From Pseudophaeomoniella oleicola (Eukaryota > Ascomycota > Eurotiomycetes > Phaeomoniellales > Phaeomoniellaceae), in the NCBI GenBank assembly GCA_003868215.1, contig QWDQ01000050.1, forward strand, positions 141,829 through 205,828: a stretch of DNA of 64,000 nucleotides, read 5' to 3'. Every line of letters starts with the position of its first letter. Position 1 is the first letter of the stretch. The position numbers were made by a program, and so were the translations under genes. Positions 43,896 through 55,370 of the stretch are shown here, in pieces. Below the pieces are notes generated by a model. The model was not told the DNA's origin. It did not search any database and saw nothing but the letters and a program-made list of their open reading frames with translations.

Positions 43896-45245
43896 ATGGA
43901 GGTCTTACATCTGGGCCATGATCCTGTGAAGGCGGCAGAATCATCGTTGAAGCGTACACGAGAACTCTTTGGCCCAGACTTGGGGCAGGTGTCGCCGGAA
44001 GCATTAGGCATCAGCTCATCCTATCGTTTACGAACAGAATATGCCGATGTACAAGAACTACCGAAGGTACTTGCCGAGAAACAAGCAGCAGCATCAAAAT
44101 CACGAATAAAGAGGACCAAAACGCAAGGGATGGCAAACGGTACGTCGGGGGGCGCATCTTCAGCGCTGGTCAAATCGACGCAGCCTACCTCGACAGACTC
44201 TGCTCAACCTACCTTTTCCACAAACACGTCTCTGGTACGACGTCCGAATACGATACAACCCAAACCAGAATGGCATCCACCCTGGAAGCTTATGCGCGTC
44301 ATCTCTGGGCATCTCGGTTGGGTTCGTGCTCTTGCCGTTGAGCCCACCAACGAATGGTTTGCATCCGGCGCGGGTGATCGCACCATCAAGATATGGGATC
44401 TGGCCACCGGCTCTTTAAAGCTCACCCTGACAGGCCACATTAGCACAGTTCGGGGACTCGCTGTTTCCCCACGGCACCCCTATCTCTTCTCTTGCGGTGA
44501 AGACAAGATGGTCAAATGCTGGGATTTAGAAACCAACAAAGTCATTCGCCATTATCATGGACATCTTTCCGGCGTCTATACGCTCTCACTTCATCCCACT
44601 CTTGATGTTCTCGTGACTGGTGGCCGTGATGGTGTGGCTCGTGTCTGGGATATGCGCACACGCTCCAACATACATGTTCTTTCTGGGCACCGTGGCACGG
44701 TTACGGACGTGAAATGCCAAGAAGCAGACCCTCAGGTGATCTCTGCCTCACTCGACTCTACAGTCCGATTATGGGATCTCGCAGCTGGCAAGACGATGGG
44801 GACATTAACTCATCACAAGAAAGGTGTACGATCACTGACAGTGCACCCCAAAGAATTTACATTTGCGTCAGCATCAGCCGGTGCTATCAAGCAATGGAAG
44901 TGCCCCGAAGGTGCATTCATGCAGAATTTCTCTGGCGAGAATGGCATAGTAAATACTCTTTCTGTCAACGAGGATGACGTCCTCTTTTCCGGCGCAGACA
45001 ACGGTAGTATGTCATTCTGGGACTGGAAAACAGGACACAGGTTCCAGAGCCTTGAAACAACTGCTCATCCAGGAAGTTTGGAAGCTGAAAGAGGTATCAT
45101 GAGTAGCACTTTTGATCGAACCGGACTGCGACTGATCGTGGGAGAGGCCGACAAAACCATCAAAGTGTGGAAACAGGATGAGAATGCGAACGAGGAAAAT
45201 TTCCCACTAGATTGGAAGCCAACTATGGGTAGGACGAAATTCTAG
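43896..45245 (+). CDS. PRP46: Pre-mRNA-splicing factor Prp46 (PLRG1), WD40 protein
   Basis: Single coding exon from the first in-frame ATG, 449 residues. Prp46 is a core subunit of the NineTeen-related complex in the catalytic spliceosome. The N-terminal region contains the family block [14 protein letters not shown]. Seven WD repeats follow from about residue 125. The first runs [11 protein letters not shown] through [12 protein letters not shown], then [67 protein letters not shown] and [12 protein letters not shown]. It ends with [11 protein letters not shown], like other fungal homologues. The frame is open for 11 codons upstream without an ATG, so a short 5' exon cannot be ruled out. Confidence 0.93.
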   Translation: MEVLHLGHDPVKAAESSLKRTRELFGPDLGQVSPEALGISSSYRLRTEYADVQELPKVLAEKQAAASKSRIKRTKTQGMANGTSGGASSALVKSTQPTSTDSAQPTFSTNTSLVRRPNTIQPKPEWHPPWKLMRVISGHLGWVRALAVEPTNEWFASGAGDRTIKIWDLATGSLKLTLTGHISTVRGLAVSPRHPYLFSCGEDKMVKCWDLETNKVIRHYHGHLSGVYTLSLHPTLDVLVTGGRDGVARVWDMRTRSNIHVLSGHRGTVTDVKCQEADPQVISASLDSTVRLWDLAAGKTMGTLTHHKKGVRSLTVHPKEFTFASASAGAIKQWKCPEGAFMQNFSGENGIVNTLSVNEDDVLFSGADNGSMSFWDWKTGHRFQSLETTAHPGSLEAERGIMSSTFDRTGLRLIVGEADKTIKVWKQDENANEENFPLDWKPTMGRTKF

Positions 45246-45372
45246 ATGAACGGGAAAGTTCTACGGCCTGATCACGATATGATTTATCCAGGGAGAGGAT
45301 TTGCCGTCTGGCATGCTGCGTTCATATAAATTGGCCTCCGCCCAACATCCATCGGGGTGAGTCAGCAAAACG

Positions 45373-46211
45373 CTAGATTCCTTCAACAATGCCGCGAACA
45401 TTGTGAGACCGTTCTGCATCTAGCCCGGGTTTACATATTGGCCATGTTAGATGGTGAAGCCTTTTGTCACCAAGGGAGTTGAAGTGAACGTCCTCTCCGT
45501 CGAAAACTGGAAAGCCGGGAAGCCGCGTTAGCATGGGCCTTCGGCTTTGAGCACCTGGACACCCTATGCACCTACCTTTGATATCTTTCATCAAGGTAAC
45601 CTGACCGTCTTGTGCTTTCGCCGGAAATACATATGTATAGAATGCTTGGGATGGACCGTGGCAGAGGAGTTGACAATTGTATCTCTTTTCAGGGAGTTCA
45701 CATGCACTCCCATTTAGCTCAAGTTGGATAAAAGCGGTGCCTCTTGAGATTCTTCGTTCGACAAAGGTGGTTCAAAAGGCCTACGAGCTCGGCATCTATA
45801 ACAGCACAGACCCACGCCAGTGGCTGCACTGCTTGCATACATTATGGTATTGGAGTCAAGATAGCAAGGTTGTGACATCCGAAGGTGGAAGAAGGCGATA
45901 ATGTCGTGGCATACAGCGCTTTTCTGTACAGAGTCATATTCAGTAAAGAAATACAGGCGGGAAACTTGATCATCAGTTGTGTCCACCTGCAGACGTAGAT
46001 CACGCACAGCGAGAATCAAGTCAGAAATAAGCCTCTCAATCAGGATTCTAGACTCAAAGACAGAACAGCTCTGCTGTAATGCACGTTCACTTCGTTCTCT
46101 ACTGATGTTCCTTATCCTTTCCAGAATGTACTGTACTACGATATATTCATATAGATCGACTCCATTTCTATCAAGCTCACCGGTCCGTCCACCTTCCGCG
46201 TTTGGTCATCA
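45373..46211 (-). CDS. Unrecognised spliced gene, 5' end not found
   Basis: Three exons can be joined on the minus strand. Exon A is open from about 46211 to 45841 and ends in phase 2. Exon B is 45751-45576, and exon C is 45506-45373 with a TAG stop. The A-B intron has a GTATGC donor and CGAAG acceptor. The B-C intron has GTAGGT, a GCTAAC branch and a TTTCCAG acceptor, which is excellent. All phases match. The product includes helical text (RILIERLISDLILAVRDLRL), then GTAFIQLELNG, CHGPSQAFYTYVFPAKAQDG and a C terminus GLDAERSHNVRGIVEGI. I recognise no family. No ATG was found in exon A before residue ~110, so the gene is either 5'-incomplete here, starts in an upstream exon, or is a pseudogene. 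It converges on PRP46. Confidence 0.5.
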
Positions 46212-46869
46212 ACCAAAAAGCTTAGTCGGCAGGAATTCCATCAATTCCATTCATTCATAATTTACGTGTTATTATCTAATACAGTTACTACAGTATGTGC
46301 ATTACGACCGTCTACTGTGAGACTATAAGTTGTACTCGGTGTCACAAAGAGAATGTGGAAGGGGCCAGTATAGGTCAATTCCATCTTCGGGAAATCGGCA
46401 ATTCTGGTGATGCCAATGAATTGCTTCTTTTCGCTGTTTAGAATTCCTCCGAAAGGCACTACGAGAAGGTGCATGCCCAATGCAACCAAATGTTACCCGT
46501 TCTTTATTATCCCTTTGGGCGCTATGGAGGGGAACCTGTACTCTACACGGCGCTATCATTGGGATTCGCGAACCGTAAGCTGTGTAACCGTTGGTTCGGT
46601 TCCCGAGGCTGTTCTCGCACCAGCGACAAGTTAATAAAAGGTTACCACGAGTATGATGACATGATCCTGCAGGTCTGACGGAGACAGACTGTGATTCCTG
46701 AGATACAATAGCTGTGGAATAGTCTTCCCACCCTTGCTGTCTGACGTCTCTTTCGTACTCTTCATGCTTGAACATCTCTCATCGCAATTGCCGTGGAAGA
46801 GCTTTCGTTTGTTGTTGTTTCCGCACCTCAACGGTGGTCTGACGCTCAAAAGATCAATTGTTTTGCGCT
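46212..46869. other. Intergenic region with a possible retroelement-like fragment
   Basis: No complete gene. A minus-strand frame at 46262-46489 contains KMELTYTGPFHIL and a following TTYSLTV. This is faintly like the segment after the integrase of Ty3/gypsy polyproteins (KLxxxxxGPFxI...YxL). It is short, isolated and has a stop, so at best it is a fossil. It could instead include the missing 5' exon of the adjoining minus-strand gene. Confidence 0.25.
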
Positions 46870-48169
46870 ATGGCAGACGAAGGAGCTTATGACCAGGATG
46901 AGGCAAGTCGCTGTGAAGTAACGGGACGAACCAACACAACTAACTCGCCAGGGCAGACCGATTCCACACTTGGCACAGACACAGAATCGCAAGTCGTGCC
47001 CGTCTTTGTGCCCTTCAAGCACTCTTCCTGATGTGACTTGAAATAGAATCTCACAGACGGTGACCTCATCAATCATGGACTATCAGTATGAAAATGGTCG
47101 GAGATACCAGGCCTGTAGGTTGCCCAATGAAGCTGGATGAGGGCTGCATTGTTGACCATCCCTTTCTTATCTCTAGTCGATGCTGAAAGTACGATACGAG
47201 CCGAACAACTGTCCCCATGTTTTCCGCGACCAACTTCGCTGACACAAAATAGAGTATCATTTGCCCAACGATGAGGTAGACTGGATTTCCTGATAGGGAT
47301 GGAGGTCTTGCTGACGTACTATCCTTCAAGCAAGAGCTCGATCGGCTGGATCTGCAACATCATCTTTGGCTTGTGACTCTCGGTGGTCATCTGTATGAGG
47401 CACCGATATCTGAAGGCATCAAGAACGCTCTTGATGTTGGCACAGGCACAGGTATCTGGGCGTAAGTTGAGAGAACCTCCATGGTGTTCCCTCAGAAAGC
47501 TGTCTAATACTATAGGCCTATAGTATCGAGTTTGCCGATTCACATCCCGAATGCCATACGATCGGCACAGATATCTCCCCTACTCAACCTACAATGGTCC
47601 CGCCTAATTGCGAATTTCTTGTTGATGATGCTGAAGGCCAGGACTGGATCTTCCCGCCAATGGATTATATCCACAGCCGCATGCTAACTATTGGCCTGAA
47701 GGACTGGCCCCGCTACTTCAAACGGTGTTTTGATGCCTTAGCTCCCGGTGGCTGGATCGAAGCTCAGGAGGTTGGTCTTGGCTTCATCTGCGATGATGGG
47801 AGCTGCCCCGAAGACGACGCGACCATTAAATGGAGCCTCCTCTGCGAACAAGCCCTCGCAAAAATCGGCATCAACAGCCTCGTCATGCACCAATTCGACA
47901 AGTACCTCGCCGACTGCGGCTTCACCAACATTGTCAAGAAGGAGTACAAGTGGCCGGTCGGCCAGTGGATGAAAGGCGGCGTCGGCATCAGTGAGCGGGA
48001 AATCCAGATCGGAAAATTTACGCCGCTCAATATCATTGAGGCGTCGAAATCGACGCAGGCCCTACTCACGCGCATACTGGGCTGGTCGAAGGAAGAAGCG
48101 GAGGTGATGACGGCGAAAGTAAGGGAATCGTTGGGTGATCAGTCAAGGCATCGTTACGGGGTCGCGTGA
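46870..48169 (+). CDS. LaeA-like class I SAM-dependent methyltransferase
   Basis: At least seven exons are needed: 46870-46902, about 46957-46992, 47057-47114, 47177-47188 (12 nt), 47253-47275 (23 nt), 47331-47461 and 47524-48169. They give about 312 residues. Joined, they read YENGRRYQA, then FDAEK, then YHLPNDE, then QELDRLDLQHHLWLVTLGG. This is the standard N-terminal signature of fungal LaeA-like methyltransferases (Methyltransf_23). SAM-binding motif I is ALDVGTGTGIWAIEFA, followed by the acidic IGTDISP. LAPGGWIEAQEV marks the later core strand. Such proteins are regulators or tailoring enzymes of secondary metabolism; the substrate is unknown. Introns 3-6 have good sites. The first two are uncertain: intron 1 may use a GCAAGT donor and intron 2 a weak GTCGTG. 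Confidence 0.8.
47177..47188 (+). other. 12-nt microexon of the methyltransferase gene
   Basis: Flanked by TATCTCTAG on the left and GTACGATACG on the right. It supplies FDAE and the first base of a Lys codon, and is required to keep the frame between QA and YHLPNDE. Skipping it and joining 47114 directly to 47253 would create a TAG stop at the junction. Confidence 0.7.
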
Positions 48170-48593
48170 GCTTTCTCTTTTTCTTTCTCTTCTGTCCCTT
48201 CATCTACGTGCATCTGGAAAATTCGCACTCCCCCCCCTCCCCACCTCCCTCTCTCATCACTCACTCACTCGCATTCGGGATCAAAGTGAATGAACATGAC
48301 TGATGATCACCACGACCTCTCTCTCTCACTACAGGACCATACACTACGCTCAAAAACCTCTGACGGAACAGTCAACCCTGACGGCCGAGCCTGTGGAGCC
48401 ATCGGTTTCGCAACCACAGAAGATGCATGCAGCCTCGGCGGGGCGGGATGGCACGAGCCCATCGATCGAGGCGGGAGGAAAGAAGAAGAAGGAGGATGAA
48501 GAAGAGAAGGAGGAGAATGAGGATGGGCGTTCCGCATGATTAAGCGGTGGCTAAGATTGTACGATCTCGATGTTTATAGTGTCTTATCATTGG

Positions 48594-48625
<32 letters not shown>

Positions 48626-48853
48626 GAGATGGGAAATGGTCAGGGTTATGTTGTGGACGGTTTCTATGAAGCTAGAATTGGACGATATGGAATTGGATTA
48701 GAGAGAGAGAATCTATGATAATGTATTCGTAGAGCGTAGATAAGATATCCGAACACCACTACGTTGATGGGCTGGCAAGCTAGGAGAGAACTCTCCCAAC
48801 CCCGGTCCCCATGAGTTAAAAGCCCCTGTACGAACCCAATCTCCCCACCCCTT
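48170..48853. other. Convergent intergenic region with low-complexity DNA
   Basis: Between the methyltransferase and reductase stop codons. It holds a CT-rich run (48172-48270), a GA-rich run (48478-48520) and an (AT)14 microsatellite. A plus-strand frame at 48303-48539 ends in Lys/Glu repeats that follow from the GA-rich run, so it is not called as a gene. Confidence 0.55.
48593..48621 (+). repeat. (AT)14 dinucleotide microsatellite
   Basis: An uninterrupted AT run of about 28 nt in intergenic DNA. Confidence 0.9.
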
Positions 48854-49927
48854 TCAAGGTGCATCAACCGGATCCCAATCCGTCACGAGATACTCATCTA
48901 ACCCATCCATCGTCCTCATATCGGCCTCCTCGATCACGAACCCGCCGACCTGCCCGTTCTCGACGATGCGGTTCTTCGTGACCGATTTGGGCAGCGGCAC
49001 GTAGCCGTGCTGCAGACTCCAGCGCACGAGCAGCTGGGCGGGCGTGCACGAGTATTTGCGACTCAGGGAGAGGATGGTGGGGTGTTTCATGCGTAGGGCG
49101 CGGGCAAGGGGGGCGTAGGCTTCGACGAGGATGGAGTGGGTGGTGCAGAAGGTGGTGATGGGGGTGCGGGTGTTGAAGGGGTGGACTTCGATTCTGTGGG
49201 GTGGATTTGTTAATGCCAGGTTTCCTGAGTATGCAGGATATGGAAGGGGATTCCAAAGTTTCCAAGTAGATGATTGGGGATGCAGAAAGAGTTGTGCGTC
49301 GGTAGAAGAATACTTACTGATTCACGGCTGGTTTGATGCGGGGATTGGAAGCCAAAAGCTCCTCTAGATGCTTGACACCGAAATTGCTCACACCTCCAGA
49401 CTTGACTTCGCCGTCCATGATAGCATCCTCGACGGCCCTCCAGCTCTCGAGCCGTTTCGTCTTCCCACCGTACGGGCTGTGCAACAGGAACAAATCGATA
49501 TATCCAAGACCGGCCCGTGCCACGGACTGCTTAATCGACTGCCTCGCGACCTCGTAGGTAGCATTACTCGCCAATTTGGACGTGTAGAAAATGTCCTCTC
49601 GGGTGAGACCTTGTGGGTTGCTTTGCGGACTGGCTAGAAACGCCTTGATGGCTTTTCCAACTTGGGCCTCATTGTGGTACATTTGTGCAGAGTCAAACCT
49701 TCAGCGTTGCAGCAAGAAAAGAAGTAAGCCTTTTGCTCGGACGTATATCTGTACCAATGATTGCATGTGCTTAGGACCTACCCTCTATAACCAGCTTCCA
49801 ATGCCCATTTCACCGCATTCTCCGTCTCTTTTCCACTCGTGAGGTAGACGCCCAGGTGGATGTTGGGGATTTTATGTCCGCTCGTAAGCTTCAGAGTAGA
49901 TGCTAAAGAGAATGTTTGTGAAGCCAT
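48854..49927 (-). CDS. Aldo/keto reductase (AKR superfamily)
   Basis: Three exons (49927-49782, 49698-49318, 49193-48854) with introns of 83 and 124 nt encode 288 residues. It is an NADPH-dependent carbonyl reductase of the type found in yeast Gre3/Ypr1-like and fungal 2,5-diketogluconate reductase-like proteins. The catalytic tetrad is complete: Asp51 and Tyr56 in [11 protein letters not shown], Lys90 in YTSKLAS and His122 in [10 protein letters not shown]. The cofactor-binding C-terminal block [15 protein letters not shown] is present. Intron 1 (GTAGGT donor, GCTGAAG acceptor) rebuilds AGYRGFDSA. Intron 2 (GTAAGT donor, CCACAG acceptor) rebuilds VNQIEVHPF. Both joins match family text. The substrate cannot be predicted. 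It converges on the LaeA-like methyltransferase. Confidence 0.92.
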
Positions 49928-51044
49928 CGCTGGCCGGATGCGTTCTAATATCTTTCTTGAAAACGGGTACGTGGGAATTAAAATTAGTATTGATTTGTAG
50001 TTTGAGAGAAAGACGAGACGGATTAAACGGATTCTCAGACGATGATCTCATACCCAGGAACAAATATCTGAAGAAACACTTCGGGCTTGGCGGGAAAGTA
50101 ACGGAACTGACTGGACTCAACGATGAATCAGTGGAGACATCTCCTTGGAGCTTTTTGTCTTACCCGTTGTTGGCTCCGAAACGAGGAATCAAATCCTTCT
50201 GACGGAAGATGTTACAATGTATATTTTGACGATTGATGTGTGTAGCTGCGGACGGCATCTTTCAGTGCCATCTATTGACTTGTGAGCGATGAAGGGATTA
50301 TCAGCCTTTGAGACTTTCATTCATCAAGCTGATCTCGGCTTTCTTAGGTGGATTTACGTTCTCTTTCTCGCCTGGGACTGCATACGTGATGTTGGAAGGA
50401 GGCCAGAAGAGTGCCTGGGTGTGGTCCATAGAATTCGACGCGAGAAGCAAGAGAAGCAAGACAAAATTCCAAAGCATTGGGTAAAGGACAGGACACAGGC
50501 CAGAACAATAAAAATCGTTCGAGATATGTTCTCGATGCGTTCAACGTGTACCTACTGGCTTATAGACTGCAGATGTCAGTACAAGGGGACTCGCTTTTGA
50601 ATATGATGGCAGGGCCATTGTCATGCTCGCTTTACTATATCTGGCATGAGGTACTTGAGATACGATATAGTAAATGGTTGATGCCTCAGCATCATATCGA
50701 CATCCAGCACTCATAATTCAAGTGCTGATGCACCTTGGGAAAATACATATTGGTGAAGCGCTTTGAGACATCCACCGAGTGTGTTGGATTTGAGAAACCG
50801 CGAAGGAGAAATCCAGGCGGGGCGATGCCGACGTAGATCAGCTGAAGCTTGGCAGCTCAGGAACGCGCTCCATCATCTGAAGCTCCAATAATTAAATCTG
50901 GCGCAGGGTTCTGCCACCAGGCGCAACGGCATCATAACAAAAATACGCGGTCCTCTTGAGCGTCTGTAAAGGTGCACTAAACATGCGCTGACCCAGGTGT
51001 CCCCTTTGACATCGAGTCCGAGGCGATCTGCCGTCTCAGTCACA
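49928..51044. other. Divergent intergenic region between the reductase and NUP120
   Basis: About 1.1 kb with the promoters of both genes. A plus-strand frame at 50289-50600 has no recognisable features and is treated as chance. No repeats of note. Confidence 0.5.
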
Positions 51045-54000
51045 ATGTTGTCTTTGTACAAAGAAGTGCTCGTCAACCTGGAGCCACCCAAACAGTCTGC
51101 GGTCACAACTCTCCGCTTACCATCAACGAATAGCTGGTCGCTTTCGAAGGACGCCAGAAATGCGGAATCATCATCATTTACAGAATCAGCTTTCATATCA
51201 AGACATTTGGCCAGCGAAGGCTCCATCTATTTTCGTCAAGCTCAAACATATCCCCGAACCTTTCTCTGGCGAATCCTCGACGACAGACAGACATTGGAAA
51301 TTCGCTCTGCGGATTTAGTCAAAAGCAGGCATGACGACCATGAAGCGGATCGAATCCTTCGCTTGAGGTTTCCCAGCGCAATCATCCCAACCAGTGTAGC
51401 ATTCGCAGACGCTGAAGGGCAGGATCATGTACACGCTTTTGTGATCACCGAGGGTAGAGAGCTCTATACTTTGATCTTACGGAGTGGGTTCTTCACCGGC
51501 CCCTTATCTGGACACGACGAAGAATTTTTTAAGACCTCTGTACCATCCTACTTCACACTACATCGACCCTTCCGACTGCATGCGAACAATCCCTACGAAC
51601 TCTTTATTACGTACGAAAGCGGAACGCTTCAGAGATTAACCAGGAAGGCCGGCGATGATGGTAAGTCTGTTTTGTAAGATATGTGGACTTCGGTGTTGAC
51701 TTCATCCTCAGGTTCACAATGGGTTCAACATAATTTCGATGAGAAAGCCTGGTCATTGCGGGGCATTGTCCAATGGCAGGGAAGGCAGTCCATAAAATTC
51801 GACGGCAGGACTTTGGATCACTCTACGGCTGTCGCAATCGTTGCGTTGTCAGACTCAACGCACGCTTTCACCGTTTGCCTTAATCATACACTTCGGGTAT
51901 GGAATCTTACCACGGGTCATCTCGTGCTCACCAAGGATCTATTAGATGTGCCGCGGTCTCCACAGGAGCTGACCGCAGTCACATTAAGTCCTGCAGCCAA
52001 TACCTCATTGAAACTTGTGCGGCTTGGTTTTAGCAGTCAGACATATCTGGTAACATATTCACCGCATAACGAAGGCTACTTCAAATTTTGGGCTGTTAAG
52101 AACTCCCTAACTTCTCAGCTTGAATTAGCTGATGCTTTTCCCTCGGCCTCTCTTAGAGCTCCAGACCCTGATCCATCAGGCAACAGTGTCTGGTCCATGA
52201 CTGGGTTTGAGGTCTTGCCGACAGACACGAACCACGTTGTGGAGTTGTGGGTCCTTTGGAGGAACAACAACATCCGGCAGCTTGTCAGCATCAGACTGAA
52301 TCTGATGGATGTAGAAAGATCCTGGAACAATGACTGGGTCCAGACAGCAACATATAGGGACTCCGCTGACCAATTTGTCGATCTCGCGCAGAATGATACC
52401 ATTGATACTTCGTCGCGCTGGTTACATTATCTCCTACGTCCCGGAAATTACTCACCCACACTTCTGGAAACGGCTCTCACGATCTACCAAGATATTCTCA
52501 AGTTCAAGCTTACTGGTGTGGAGAAGCGTGCATCTTTTGCGCAAAGACTGGGTTCAACGGTCACTGCGAATGTAAACGTGAGAAGATACGCAGGCTCTGA
52601 AATGGATTACGAGCGCTTCGACGCAGAGCTAGACAGACAATGGCAAAACTTCTGGCGTATTGCTGAGAATTTGCGCGAGAGACAGGCTGCCCCAATTGCG
52701 TTGGCTGTCGATCCCTACACCAATATGCCCTGGGTAGTAATGGCGGACTACTGCGCAGCTATCCGCGAAAACAACGACATCGAGGTCCTCTCAGATAACC
52801 ATGTCGACCTCTTGGACAACGATACTCTCGAGAACCATTGGTCACATCGGAAGGTTGCCGAGGATGACTTGAAGAAGATGTCGTCGCTGCTCAAAGCAGC
52901 ATCGTCATTCAGTCAGGGGTTGAGTCCAGAAACGCTCGCCTCATGTCAGTCATTGTTGGAGGCTGACTTTTTCCAAAATTCCGAACTACCGATACCGACA
53001 CAATTAGTGAGCTTTTACGATTCCTGCAACCTTGGAAATGAAATTACGGATGAAACATACGATATAGTCTTAAAGCACCTCGAAATATTCGACGGCTTCC
53101 AGGGCTTGAACAGCGAAATCTTTTATGCGCTCCTCGACAGGTTTCCGGAGAACGTTAGCAAGCCAGTATCTCAACTTTCTTCTACGCAGATAGGGCAGGA
53201 ATTCGTTTCGCACGGTGCGAAAGACATCATCTGCTTTGAGTTCGGTGTCTTGTTTGGACTTCTACTCCTTGTTGTCTTCCTTGAGTGTGAACTCAATGCC
53301 GATGATACCCAGAATGCAGAATTTGAGGGAGCGCAGCTTTTCGCCCAGTTACAAATTATGCTCAGAGAGTATAGCAAAAAGCGATGGCTGGCATCGAATT
53401 ACCGATCGTTGACCGCCGGGGGAAGTGATGCTGATTTCGCGGGAGAACAACCTCATGAGAAGCATGACGTGCGTCCTAGATCGTTGTTGCATGAACTATT
53501 TGTGCAAGACATCAGACCCCAGCCGGCAGTCAATCTGCCGCAGACTTCTACTCTGACAACAACGATTGAGGATGTTGTCGCTTGGACCCGTGAGCACGAC
53601 AATGTATCATTCGAAGATGGACTAGTCCATATACAGTGTGAGCTCCTGCTGAACGGAGATCTTGAACTGGCCAAAGACTTTCTGCGCTACCAACCAGCTA
53701 CAGCCTGGTCAACCTATATCAAGGGACGACTCTATCTCGCATGCGGCGATGCCGACACAGCAGCTTCTTATTTTCGGAAAGCTGCGCATCCCCTTGGTAA
53801 GGCTTCCGAAATCGGTATGTTGAACTTCAGCTGACCAAGAAATCTAGCACGCGGCAAGGCCACGGGTGATTTGCATGAATCTTCTGCAGGGCTGCTTTCG
53901 ATACTAGACGCAGCAAGCTTTCATAACGGGCTCCCAAAGTATTTCCAACATCTTCTTGCCTTGTTTGAGAGTTCAAAATCTTACCCACAGGCTGCGATGT

Positions 54001-54788
54001 TTGGACAGCTCGCAATGCAGTCGCTGCCATCATCGCTCAAAGAGTCAGACAGAGCAGTCAAACAAGATATTCTTGCTCGCCTATTCATGGCTGAAGTCAA
54101 GAGCCTCCGGTACAGATCCGCTTATTTGACGCTCTCTCGCTATACGGACGTCACTCTACAGAGATCCGCCATGGCTACCATAATCAAGTCAATGTTCAGC
54201 TCTTCAAGTGGCATCTCGGGGACGGAGCAGTCCCTGAAGCTTCTCCGCAGCTTCCCAATAGGAGCACACCAGGATCTGTCCTTTGTCGTAGACAAAGCAT
54301 TGATGGATATTGCAAACTATGAACAATTTGATTCAAACGGCTCTCCTTCGGCTCGTCTTGAGCGCACAATCGCTGTCCTGAATATTATTCACGCGTATCG
54401 ATTGGAGAACAAAGATTATCGCGGTGCCGTTCAAGCTCTCTCAGATCAGTTGAAACTGATCAAAGAGCTGCTCGATGCTCGGTCGGATGAAGATTCGGTC
54501 GACCTTCGAAACATTCTGCTTTCCGCGATCAACGCCTTGTCCTGCGCACCAGCAGATGAAGCATATATACTCGTGTACTCAAATGCAACTTACTCCGCGA
54601 GGGATGCAACGGAAGATATGGATATGGAGGACACTGCCAACGGGAGACCAGCAGTAAGCAAATCATGGCCACAAACTGTGTTGACTCTTCGCGAATTGAG
54701 ACGACACTACCAGCTTCTTCTAGATAGACACAGCCGCATAGAACGAGGTGACTTTGACTTCGCCATGGATGAGAGTAGTGATCTATAG
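51045..54788 (+). CDS. NUP120: Nucleoporin Nup120/Nup160 (Y-complex)
   Basis: Three exons (51045-51660, 51712-53796, 53848-54788) with two 51-nt introns, phase 1 at both, encode about 1213 residues. The protein is a structural subunit of the Y-shaped (Nup84/Nup107) complex of the nuclear pore coat. The N-terminal half shows beta-propeller strands, including STAVAIVALSDSTHAFTVCL and LRVWNLTTGHLVLTKDLL. The C-terminal half is an alpha solenoid, with the helix pair AASYFRKAAHPL|ARGKATGDLHE spanning intron 2. Both introns have GTAAGN donors and good acceptors (CCTCAG, ATCTAG). The start is the first in-frame ATG, beginning MLSLYKEVLVNLEPP; the frame extends upstream only through a non-ATG codon. 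Confidence 0.9.
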
Positions 54789-55230
54789 TTTCGCGAGCAT
54801 TGGCGTAAGGGAGGGATTCTTTTAGGTTCGGCGAGGATCTCTATTACCTTGCCGCGATAACGGAAACATTGCGTTTGGTCTTGGATCTGGATTTGGACTG
54901 GAAAGTCTGGGAGGTCAATCCGATCTTGCAGATCGATGATCTGTTTGCTATCATGCCCTTGGAAGAAGTTTCTGACCGAGGATCGATATCCTTGAGGATG
55001 TCTAGACACGTTCGCCTTCATCTGAAGTCAAAATTCTCAGTCCACACAGAGAGTGGACAAGCCACTGGCTTTCGAATGCTGCCAATTCATAAAAAAGACC
55101 TGGGTTGTTGCTATGAGAGGAAGATAGACAATGGCCACGGACTTCTACGTAAAAACAGGAAGAAAAGCCACATGTCAGTGATGTTCAGTCTATTGTCGAC
55201 AGGGTTTCCCACCCTGTAGTACGTAGTAAG

Positions 55231-55267
55231 TCAGGTACCTACCTACCTAGGTAGGTAGATAGGTAGT
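55231..55267. repeat. CCTAGGTA/ACCTACCT palindromic cluster
   Basis: Overlapping GGTACCTACC and CCTAGGTAGG words form an imperfect inverted repeat next to the GTAGTACGTAGTA palindrome at 55216-55228. Confidence 0.7.
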
Positions 55268-55370
55268 GACGGATAACAAGTCTTGGCCGGCATGAACCCA
55301 CTACAACGAGTGATATATTAGGAAGTCGAGAAGTGTCTATCTCTCAATTATTCCGGCGCTGGCATTCACG

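Noticed and set aside
48303-48539. Plus-strand frame ending in Lys/Glu repeats
   Set aside because: The charged tail simply follows from the GA-rich low-complexity run, and the front half shows no conserved features.
54707-55021. Minus-strand frame overlapping the NUP120 3' end
   Set aside because: It reads fairly smoothly (DLPDFPVQIQIQDQTQ) but arises from GATCTGGAT-type repeats, overlaps the end of a certain gene and has no splice or family support.
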